From JBHIER01 sp046760705 [NCBI: bacterium] (GTDB taxonomy: Bacteria > JBHIER01 > G020348925): a stretch of 6,954 bases of DNA. Of this stretch, positions 1 through 5,248 are shown in pieces. The notes below the pieces were generated by a model that was not told the origin of the DNA, ran no database searches, and saw only the letters and a program-made list of their open reading frames with translations. The number at the start of each line of letters is the position of its first letter. The first letter of the stretch is position 1. The translations under genes and the position numbers were made by a program. The stretch covers positions 1 to 6,954 of the forward strand of contig JBHIER010000182.1 in NCBI GenBank assembly GCA_046760705.1. The letters run 5' to 3'.

Positions 1-26
1 AATAACGTCACCGAAAGACGAAACGG

Positions 27-58
27 GCCCCGTTAGATATGAAGTTATCTCACGGGGC
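27..58. repeat. Strong inverted repeat (hairpin) in upstream non-coding DNA
   Basis: GCCCCGT (27-33) pairs with ACGGGGC (52-58). After one T-C mismatch, AGATA (35-39) pairs with TATCT (46-50), leaving a 6-base loop. A smaller hairpin, CGTC (6-9) with GACG (17-20), lies just before it. Neither arm is followed by a T-run on either strand, so it is not a standard intrinsic terminator. It could be the 3' part of a structured RNA or untranslated region whose beginning is outside the window. I do not recognise it as a known riboswitch or RNA family. Confidence 0.5.
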
Positions 59-73
59 GGGCATCGTAACCCT

Positions 74-147
74 AACCCAAAAACGATTTTGGTTGCGGCT
101 TTGCCGCGCTAAGTCTCTGAGAGTCTGCGGCGCATTATTTGGGTTTT
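74..147 (+). other. Non-coding segment with competing stem pairings
   Basis: Two local hairpins are visible: CCAAAA (77-82) with TTTTGG (87-92) around a 4-base loop, and GCGGC (95-99) with GCCGC (103-107) around TTT. The same strands can instead pair at a distance: AACCCAAA (74-81) with TTTGGGTT (138-145), enclosing GCCGC (103-107) with GCGGC (127-131). The two folds exclude each other. The distal stem is followed by only two further Ts. The segment lies directly upstream of the promoter at 152, so any transcript through it would start outside the window on this strand. It could be an attenuator, the end of an upstream transcript, or chance. Function is unknown. Confidence 0.35.
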
Positions 148-151
148 AATC

Positions 152-180
152 TTGACACACGGAGATGATTCCTTTATATT
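152..180 (+). promoter_or_regulatory. Sigma-70 type promoter for the small gene
   Basis: A perfect -35 box TTGACA (152-157) is followed by a 17-bp spacer and the -10 box TATATT (175-180), which matches TATAAT at five of six bases. Transcription would start near 187, giving a leader of about 47 bases before the start codon at 234. The surroundings are AT-rich, with a TTTATA/TATAAA dyad over the -10 region. This is the only near-consensus promoter seen in the window, suggesting strong, constitutive-type expression of the small gene. Confidence 0.75.
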
Positions 181-233
181 TATAAAATGTCGAGAAGGTA
201 TGGAAAACATTGGAAATATAAGGAGAGCCCATT

Positions 234-431
234 ATGGCAAAGGATAGAAGTTTTGCAGCGAAAGTGGCCAAGGCCTCAGGAAAGAGGGCTGACCAATGTC
301 CCGTTTGCAAGGGCCCGATCAGTCATGTGCTCTTTGTGAAATCGGTCCTCTCCAATCGGACGGGTTCATGGAGGTTCAACGAGGGACACATCAGAGTCTG
401 CAAGTGCAACCAACAAGAGGTGTATGGTTAG
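234..431 (+). CDS. Small zinc-ribbon-like protein of unknown function (65 aa)
   Basis: The reading frame has its own promoter (152-180), a good ribosome binding site AGGAGAG (221-227) six bases before the ATG, and an intrinsic terminator 45 bases after the stop, so it is very probably a real single-gene unit. The N-terminus is basic (K3, R5, K10, K13, K17, R18). C22-x2-C25 within CPVCKGPI and C56-x-C58 near the C-terminus give a four-cysteine set that probably binds one zinc ion. The middle is a plausible beta-strand region with a conserved-looking RTGSW stretch (42-46). No signal peptide or membrane segment is present, so it should be cytoplasmic. The basic start and zinc-ribbon pattern would suit binding of nucleic acid or a ribosomal or transcription partner, but that is inference and I do not recognise a named family. 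It is transcriptionally separate from the oxidoreductase operon downstream. Confidence 0.85.
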   Translation: MAKDRSFAAKVAKASGKRADQCPVCKGPISHVLFVKSVLSNRTGSWRFNEGHIRVCKCNQQEVYG

Positions 432-475
432 TCCAACGGCCGAGAGAAGAGAGTATTGACTGAGATCAAACGGGG

Positions 476-511
476 AAGAGGAAAGATGAGGCCATCGCTT
501 TCCTCTTTTTT
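476..511 (+). terminator. Rho-independent terminator of the small gene
   Basis: AAGAGGAAA (476-484) pairs with TTTCCTCTT (499-507). The stem continues as GATG (485-488) with CATC (493-496) around a 4-base loop, with GC (497-498) bulged out. A T-run follows to 511. The stem, short loop and T-tract form a textbook intrinsic terminator. It separates the small gene from the oxidoreductase operon, which therefore needs its own promoter or readthrough. Confidence 0.85.
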
Positions 512-600
512 GTTCTGTCGATGGTTCTGTGAGGTGCATGAGGGGTTGTCGCGGCCCTTTTGCTATCTTCCCTTTCGCCGGGCACAAAAAGCTTGCACGT

Positions 601-640
601 CCGATCTGTTCAACCCGGTTTGCCAGCGGCAAACGATCGG
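601..640. promoter_or_regulatory. Inverted repeat in operon leader, possible operator or RNA hairpin
   Basis: GTTTGCC-AGC-GGCAAAC (618-634) is a perfect 7-bp inverted repeat with a 3-base centre, ending 46 bases before the gamma-subunit start. Outer arms CCGATC (601-606) and GATCGG (635-640) can also pair, with an 11-base bulge on the 5' side only (607-617). No T-run follows, so it is not a terminator. Its place between the upstream terminator and the first operon gene fits a repressor or activator site, or a leader hairpin. It does not match the Rex consensus or any other operator I recall. In the rest of 512-680 I see no convincing -35/-10 pair and no gene; the operon promoter is unidentified. 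Confidence 0.45.
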
Positions 641-680
641 TCGCCTATCTGTTAACTGTTAGTGAAAGATGGAGTTTGCT

Positions 681-1250
681 ATGGTTGAGATTCGGATCCA
701 CGGTCGCGGTGGACAGGGTGCTGTCGTTGCCTCTCAGGTTTTGGCAACTGCTCTGTTTAAGGAGGACAAGTGTGTGCAGTCTTTCCCTACCTTTGGTGTG
801 GAGCGGCGAGGAGCGCCTGTGGCAGCGTTCACCCGGGTGGACGATCGGCAGATCAGATTGCGGTGCGAAATCTATGAGCCCGACCATCTGATGGTCCTCG
901 ATCCCACTTTGATTGAGGCGGTGGATATCACCTCTGGTCTGAAGGAGAACGGTTGGATCGTTATCAATAGTGACAAGCGGCCTGAGGAGTTTTGTCTGCC
1001 TCCGAAATTTCGGGTGGCCACCGTTGACGCTAACGCCATAGCGGTCAAACACAGGCTGGGGACACGGACCGCCCCCATCGTCAACACGGCCCTCTTAGGG
1101 GCTTTTTCAAGGGCAACTGGACTCGTGTCCATCGATGCCGTGGTTGAAGCCGTCAAAGAGGAGGTGCCCTTCAATCGAGAGGAGAACGCTGCGGCCTGCC
1201 GTGAGGCCTACGACGCGGTGAAGGGCCCTGAGGCCATTTTGAACGAGTGA
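681..1250 (+). CDS. porC: 2-oxoacid:acceptor oxidoreductase, gamma subunit
   Basis: This is the gamma component of a thiamine-dependent 2-oxoacid (probably pyruvate) oxidoreductase, which oxidatively decarboxylates a 2-oxoacid with CoA to acyl-CoA and CO2 in the cytoplasm. The 189-residue product opens with the family's glycine-rich signature HGRGGQG (7-13). Further on it has the ERRGAP motif typical of PorC/KorC proteins. Length and full-span character match stand-alone gamma subunits. I chose ATG 681 because GGAG (671-674) sits six bases before it and the protein then begins MVEIRIHG, as is usual; the in-frame ATG at 669 has no good binding site and would add four residues. It is the first gene of the operon, and its stop is 6 bases before the next start. 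It has no metal-binding cysteine motif, as expected for gamma. Substrate identity is inferred only. Confidence 0.93.
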   Translation: MVEIRIHGRGGQGAVVASQVLATALFKEDKCVQSFPTFGVERRGAPVAAFTRVDDRQIRLRCEIYEPDHLMVLDPTLIEAVDITSGLKENGWIVINSDKRPEEFCLPPKFRVATVDANAIAVKHRLGTRTAPIVNTALLGAFSRATGLVSIDAVVEAVKEEVPFNREENAAACREAYDAVKGPEAILNE

Positions 1251-1256
1251 GGAGAG

Positions 1257-3041
1257 ATGAAAAAGCGGCATGATCTGTCGGAGGAGATCATCACCTTCGC
1301 ATCTGAGAAGGTGATGCCGCCCCTGGCCATATCCCTGGGAAGTATGCGCTGGAACAAGACAGGGACCTGGCGTTACATTCGGCCGATATACGAGAACAAA
1401 ACCCCTCCTTGTGACGAGGCCTGTCCGGCTGGGGAGGATGTGGAGGGGGTCCAATACTTGTGCGGGCAGGGAAAATTTGAGGACGCCTGGAGATTGATCC
1501 TGGAGGAGAACCCCTTTCCTTCGGTTATGGGGCGGGTGTGCTCCCATCCTTGCGAGGAGGCTTGCAATCGCGATCAGTTCGACCAGGCCATCTCTATTCA
1601 CTCCGTGGAGCGCTTCGTCGGAGACTATGGCCTGGAACACGAAATGGTTCCGCCGAGGGGCGCGCCGAGGGGCGCGCCCAGGGGGAGAAAGGAGAAGGTA
1701 GCCGTAGTGGGTTCCGGGCCCGCCGGTCTGGCCTGCGCCTATCATCTGGTTCGAACGGGATACAGAACGTTGGTTCTGGAGGCCCACCCTGTGGCCGGCG
1801 GCATCCTGCGCGTTGGCATTCCCCAGTATCGGCTGCCCAAGGATGTGCTGGAGGCTGAAATTGAACGTATAAAAGACCTGGGGGTCGACATACAGACAAA
1901 CAGCCCAGTGGACCACGACGTCTTGAGAAAGGATTTGAAGGGGTTCGATGCCATCTTTATAGCCACTGGTGCCCACCGGAGCCGGAAATTGAATGTTCCT
2001 GGAGAGCACGCCCAGGGGGTTATGTCAGGACTTCAGTTCCTGATCGATCTCAATTTAGCAAGGAAGGTGGAGATTGGAAAGAAAGTGGCTGTCATTGGTG
2101 GCGGGAACACGGCCATGGATGCGGCCCGATCGGCTCTCAGATTGGGATCCGAAGTGGTGGTCGTCTACCGGCGCTCTCGGGCTGAGATGCCGGCCATCCC
2201 CTCTGAGGTGGAGGAGGCTCGGCGCGAGGGAATCCCCATCCATTTCTTGGCCGCCCCTGTTCGTGTCATCGCTGAGCACGGACGAGTGACAAAGATGGAG
2301 TGCGTCAGGATGAGACTGGGCGAGCCGGATTCGAGCGGCCGGCGACGGCCGGTGCCCATCGAAGGGTCTAACTTCACCATGGATGTCGATACCATCTTGT
2401 CCGCAATCGGTGAATCACCAGATCTCTCCTTTCTTTCCGAGGATATCAATACAGTGGGTGGGTCCATTGCCACCGATGGTTTCGGAAAGACGAGCAGAGA
2501 AGGGGTCTTTGCCGGCGGCGATGTGGTCGATCAGCCGCGCACCGTGGCCCATGCCATCGGTTCGGGGAAGATGGCCGCCGTGGCTATTGACACCTTTCTG
2601 CGCGGCAAAGGCATCGAGGCTGCCATCGATACTGTGAAAATCGGCCATAGAGGGTCCATCTCCATGGAGAGGTATCTGCGCGGAGAAATCCGCTTCAACG
2701 GCTCAAAGGTGGTGGGGTTTGAGGACATCAATCTGGCCTATTTTGAGCCCAAGGATCGGGTGGCCCTACCCAGAGAGAGCATCGCAGAGTCAAAGCGGTC
2801 CTTTGTCGAAGTCAACTTAGGTCTGAGTGAGGAGGCGGTCTTGACCGAATCTGACCGCTGCTTCAACTGTGGCGTGTGCAACATGTGCGACAACTGCTGG
2901 GTCTTCTGTCCTGATATCAGCATCTGGCGCAAAAAGGAGGGGTTTGGCTACGACATCGACTACGACCATTGTAAGGGCTGCGGAATCTGTGTCGAAGAGT
3001 GTCCCAGGGAAGCGATGTCCATGGAGGATGAAGCACGATGA
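1257..3041 (+). CDS. Fused GltD-like FAD/NAD(P)H oxidoreductase and 2x[4Fe-4S] delta subunit
   Basis: This 594-residue protein joins two modules. Residues about 45-125 form the iron-sulfur helical domain of glutamate-synthase small-subunit (GltD) type, with C52, C56, C95, C99 and C103. Residues 148-470 form a two-dinucleotide-binding flavoprotein: FAD motif GSGPAG (152-157), NAD(P) motif GGGNTA (281-286), a YRR...MP stretch that in GltD relatives goes with NADPH, and a late FAGGD motif for FAD. The C-terminus is a PorD-like ferredoxin domain with one cluster in the cysteine-rich run 535-551 and a second at C572-x2-C575-x2-C578-x3-C582-P. It probably carries electrons between the oxidoreductase core and NAD(P)+/NAD(P)H. 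AGGAG (1250-1254) is only two bases from the ATG, so initiation may be coupled to the gene before. A Pro-Arg-Gly-Ala repeat linker (133-143) joins the first two domains. The GltD first CxxC pair is missing. Domain calls are firm; electron direction and cofactor are inferred. Confidence 0.92.
   Translation: MKKRHDLSEEIITFASEKVMPPLAISLGSMRWNKTGTWRYIRPIYENKTPPCDEACPAGEDVEGVQYLCGQGKFEDAWRLILEENPFPSVMGRVCSHPCEEACNRDQFDQAISIHSVERFVGDYGLEHEMVPPRGAPRGAPRGRKEKVAVVGSGPAGLACAYHLVRTGYRTLVLEAHPVAGGILRVGIPQYRLPKDVLEAEIERIKDLGVDIQTNSPVDHDVLRKDLKGFDAIFIATGAHRSRKLNVPGEHAQGVMSGLQFLIDLNLARKVEIGKKVAVIGGGNTAMDAARSALRLGSEVVVVYRRSRAEMPAIPSEVEEARREGIPIHFLAAPVRVIAEHGRVTKMECVRMRLGEPDSSGRRRPVPIEGSNFTMDVDTILSAIGESPDLSFLSEDINTVGGSIATDGFGKTSREGVFAGGDVVDQPRTVAHAIGSGKMAAVAIDTFLRGKGIEAAIDTVKIGHRGSISMERYLRGEIRFNGSKVVGFEDINLAYFEPKDRVALPRESIAESKRSFVEVNLGLSEEAVLTESDRCFNCGVCNMCDNCWVFCPDISIWRKKEGFGYDIDYDHCKGCGICVEECPREAMSMEDEAR
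1653..1684 (+). repeat. 12-bp in-frame tandem repeat in interdomain linker
   Basis: CCGAGGGGCGCG occurs twice in direct tandem (1653-1664 and 1665-1676), followed by a diverged partial copy (1677-1684). It encodes P-R-G-A, P-R-G-A, P-R-G at residues 133-143. This lies between the N-terminal iron-sulfur domain and the FAD-binding fold, where length changes should be tolerated. The in-frame 12-bp unit suggests expansion by replication slippage. Two GGCGCGCC palindromes fall inside the array. Confidence 0.85.
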
Positions 3042-4192
3042 AGAAGGTGATCACAGGCAACTACGCTGTCTCTTACGGTGTGATGGTCTCTCGGGCCCAG
3101 GTCATCTCGGCCTATCCCATCACACCTCAGACGCAGATTGTGGAGCTGCTTTCGGAATTGTGCGCCGACGGCCGATTGGAGGCCAAATTTATTAAGGTCG
3201 AATCGGAACATTCGGCCATGGCCAGTTGCATTGGGGCCTCAGCCACCGGGGCTCGAGCTTTCACGGCCACCTCAGCCCAGGGTCTGGCCCTCATGCACGA
3301 GCTCCTCCACTGGGCCGCCCTGGGGAGACTGCCCATCGTTCTGGCCAATGTGAACCGGGCCATGGCCCCGGGCTGGTCCATTTGGACCGATCAAAACGAT
3401 AGCCTGTCTCAAAGAGACACGGGGTGGCTGCAGTTTTATTGCGAGAGCAATCAAGAGGTTCTCGATACCATCATCCAGGCCTTCAAGATCTCGGAGCAGG
3501 TGCTGCTGCCGACCATGCTGGTCTTGGACGCCTTCTTCCTCTCCCATACCTCGGAACCTGTGGATATCCCCGACGTAGAGACGGTGGACGCCTATCTGCC
3601 GAGGTATCAAGCCCAATACAGACTGAACGTCAAAAATCCTTATACTTTTGGCGGTTTAACTGGGCCAGATCACTATTTTGAGCTGCGGTATAAGATGCAG
3701 CAGGCCATGGAGGAGGCGGTGGCGGTGGCCCGGGGGGCTGATGAGGAGTTTGATCGCATCTTCGGCCGAAGCTACGGGTTGGTGGACCGCTACCAGAGCG
3801 ATGGTGCCGATCTGCTCTTAGTGGTCTCCGGCACCTTGGCCAGCACGGCCAGAGAGGCCGTCGACCGATTGCGGTCCGAAGGGAAGAAGGTGGGCATGTT
3901 GAAGATGAGAATGTTTCGCCCCTTTCCTCTTGAGGAGTTTCGGGAGGCGGTGAAGGAAGCCAGAAAACTGGCGGTGGTCGATCGGAACATCTGTGTGGGG
4001 TTCAGCGGCATATTTTATCAAGAGGTCAGTTCGGCCCTGTACGGTCACCGAGACGATCTGCCGATCTTCGGATTCGTGACCGGTCTCGGCGGTCGCGATG
4101 TGACACCGGAGGTCATCCGTGAGATTGTTGAGCATGCTGACGCTCTTGATCACCCTGAGAAGCAGATCATTTGGATCGGACTGAAGCGATGA
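3038..4192 (+). CDS. porA: 2-oxoacid:acceptor oxidoreductase, alpha subunit
   Basis: The 384-residue alpha subunit supplies the pyrimidine-side thiamine diphosphate domain and substrate pocket of the 2-oxoacid oxidoreductase. Family marks are GNYAVSYG (7-14), SAYPITPQT (24-32), VESEHSAM (54-61, with E55 the likely cofactor-activating glutamate), TSAQGL (78-83), NRAMAPGWSIW (106-116) and SQRDTGW (124-130). Residues from about 255 form the second conserved domain, with VVSGTLASTAREAVD and MRMFRPFP motifs. Length is normal for the family. The start overlaps the previous stop as ATGA (3038-3041), with GGAGG (3023-3027) ten bases upstream, indicating translational coupling. The DSLSQRDTGW region resembles pyruvate-type enzymes more than 2-oxoglutarate or branched-chain ones, but sequence alone does not settle the substrate. 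R107 may be the arginine that contacts the substrate carboxylate; this is from memory of characterised enzymes. Confidence 0.95.
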   Translation: MKKVITGNYAVSYGVMVSRAQVISAYPITPQTQIVELLSELCADGRLEAKFIKVESEHSAMASCIGASATGARAFTATSAQGLALMHELLHWAALGRLPIVLANVNRAMAPGWSIWTDQNDSLSQRDTGWLQFYCESNQEVLDTIIQAFKISEQVLLPTMLVLDAFFLSHTSEPVDIPDVETVDAYLPRYQAQYRLNVKNPYTFGGLTGPDHYFELRYKMQQAMEEAVAVARGADEEFDRIFGRSYGLVDRYQSDGADLLLVVSGTLASTAREAVDRLRSEGKKVGMLKMRMFRPFPLEEFREAVKEARKLAVVDRNICVGFSGIFYQEVSSALYGHRDDLPIFGFVTGLGGRDVTPEVIREIVEHADALDHPEKQIIWIGLKR

Positions 4193-5076
4193 GGTTTCAT
4201 ATTCCAGAGCAGGAACTGCTGGGCTCGGGCCATCTGGCCTGTCCGGGTTGCGGGGCAGCCCAGTCGATGCGTTACACGTTGAAGGCCCTGGGCGAGAAGA
4301 CGATCATCGTTCTGCCTGCCTGCTGTTGGTCGATCATCGCCGGCCCTTTCCCCTACTCCTCGCTGCAGGTGCCCTTATATCACACCGCTTTCGAGACGGC
4401 CGGCGCAGCCGCTTCGGGAATCAAGGCCGGACTGCACATCCAGGGGGATACCGAGACGAACGTCTTAGCCTGGGCCGGCGATGGGGGCACCTTCGACATC
4501 GGGATTCAGGCCCTCTCCGGCGCCGCCGAGAGAAACGACGACATCATCTATGTCTGTTACGATAACGAAGCCTATATGAACACCGGAATTCAGCGGAGCT
4601 CGGCCACTCCCTGGGGGGCCTGGACGACAACAACTCCTGTGGGCCACTTCAAGGACCGTCCCAAAAAGGACATCATGATGGTCATGGCTGCTCATAAGAT
4701 CCCGTACGCCGCCACAGCCTCGGTGGCCTTTCCTGACGACCTGATAGCTAAGGTGAAAAAGGCCAAGGAAATCCGTGGGACCCGGTTCCTGCACATTTTT
4801 TCTCCATGCCCTCCAGGATGGAAGATACCGTCTGAGATCGCCATTCGGATGGCACGCTTGGCAGTGGAGACGAGGGTCTTTCCCCTTTACGAGATAGAGG
4901 ACGGGGAGAGATATATTTTGAACAGACAATCCAACAGGACCCCGGTTGTCGAATACCTCAAACAGCAGGGGCGATTCAAACATCTGACCAAAAGCCAGAT
5001 GGAGGCCATCCAGAAAAATGTGGACAGAGAGTGGGAGAAGTTGCTCAACAGGGTGGAAAGAAGCCCACAGAGGTGA
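4189..5076 (+). CDS. porB: 2-oxoacid:acceptor oxidoreductase, beta subunit (TPP and [4Fe-4S])
   Basis: The 295-residue beta subunit carries the diphosphate-side thiamine site and the cluster nearest to it. The thiamine diphosphate/Mg motif runs from GDG (97-99) to the DNEAYMNTG stretch (125-133). Cysteines C18 and C21 in CPGCG, C45 or C46 in ACCW, and C207 in SPCPPGW match the four [4Fe-4S] ligands of stand-alone PorB proteins. Length is normal. I chose ATG 4189, which overlaps the alpha stop as ATGA (4189-4192); an in-frame TTG at 4171 would add six residues inside the alpha gene and is less likely. There is only a weak binding site, so translation is probably coupled to alpha. It is the last subunit gene of the operon; no terminator is visible after it. 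The C-terminal tail beyond about residue 235, with a charged and partly helical character, is typical of the family. Confidence 0.95.
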   Translation: MRFHIPEQELLGSGHLACPGCGAAQSMRYTLKALGEKTIIVLPACCWSIIAGPFPYSSLQVPLYHTAFETAGAAASGIKAGLHIQGDTETNVLAWAGDGGTFDIGIQALSGAAERNDDIIYVCYDNEAYMNTGIQRSSATPWGAWTTTTPVGHFKDRPKKDIMMVMAAHKIPYAATASVAFPDDLIAKVKKAKEIRGTRFLHIFSPCPPGWKIPSEIAIRMARLAVETRVFPLYEIEDGERYILNRQSNRTPVVEYLKQQGRFKHLTKSQMEAIQKNVDREWEKLLNRVERSPQR

Positions 5077-5212
5077 AATCCTTTTTCTCTCCAGATCACT
5101 TTCTGCCAGCCTGTTAAGGCCACCCCGTGCTTTTCATTTTGCCCCTCTGCGTGCCACAAGCCCAGGCAGGCATTTAGCACTTTTCAACATGTGAGAGGAA
5201 ATATTTGTCCTT
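5077..5212. other. Intergenic gap without clear promoter or terminator
   Basis: This 136-bp stretch separates the beta subunit from the radical SAM gene. It contains pyrimidine-rich runs but no stem followed by a T-tract and no convincing -35/-10 pair. The only stem candidate, TGCC (5152-5155) with GGCA (5165-5168), is too weak. Readthrough from the oxidoreductase operon into the next gene is therefore possible. Confidence 0.5.
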
Positions 5213-5248
5213 ATGAGTTCGATTCATAATATTTTACGGGAAATATTA
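5199..5248 (+). repeat. AT-rich inverted repeats flanking a start codon
   Basis: AAATATTT (5199-5206) lies just after the GAGAGGA ribosome binding site. TAATATTT (5227-5234) and AAATATTA (5241-5248) form a perfect 8-bp stem with a 6-base loop inside the first codons of the radical SAM gene. AAATATT (5199-5205) can instead pair with AATATTT (5228-5234), looping out the ATG at 5213, so two folds compete. This could tune translation initiation; that is inference. Confidence 0.45.

Noticed and set aside
68-78. Telomere-like AACCCTAACCC
   Set aside because: There are only two units in a bacterial gene context; it is noted only as an alternative pairing arm.
580-596. Possible sigma-54 promoter, GGGCAC ... 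TTGC
   Set aside because: The distance between the GG and GC elements is 12 bases instead of the required 10.
366-632. 88-residue minus-strand frame covering the terminator region
   Set aside because: It overlaps the end of the small gene and the terminator stem, and has no supporting signals.
456-662. 68-residue plus-strand frame in the leader
   Set aside because: It starts at TTG, runs straight through the intrinsic terminator and the inverted repeat, and has no ribosome binding site or family resemblance.
669-680. Upstream ATG for the gamma subunit
   Set aside because: There is no good ribosome binding site before it, whereas ATG 681 has GGAG at six bases and gives the usual family N-terminus.
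1107-2009. 300-residue open frame on the minus strand
   Set aside because: It lies opposite the gamma and fusion genes, whose frames carry clear family motifs. Its translation has no recognisable domain and it is explained by the GC-rich codon pattern of the real genes.
4171-4188. TTG start for the beta subunit
   Set aside because: It lies within the alpha gene, while ATG 4189 gives the typical 4-bp overlap and the normal N-terminus.
4465-4983. 172-residue open frame on the minus strand
   Set aside because: It is fully opposite the beta-subunit gene and shows no motif or ribosome binding site; a shadow frame.
5152-5168. Weak stem after the beta subunit as terminator
   Set aside because: It has four pairs, a long loop and no T-run.
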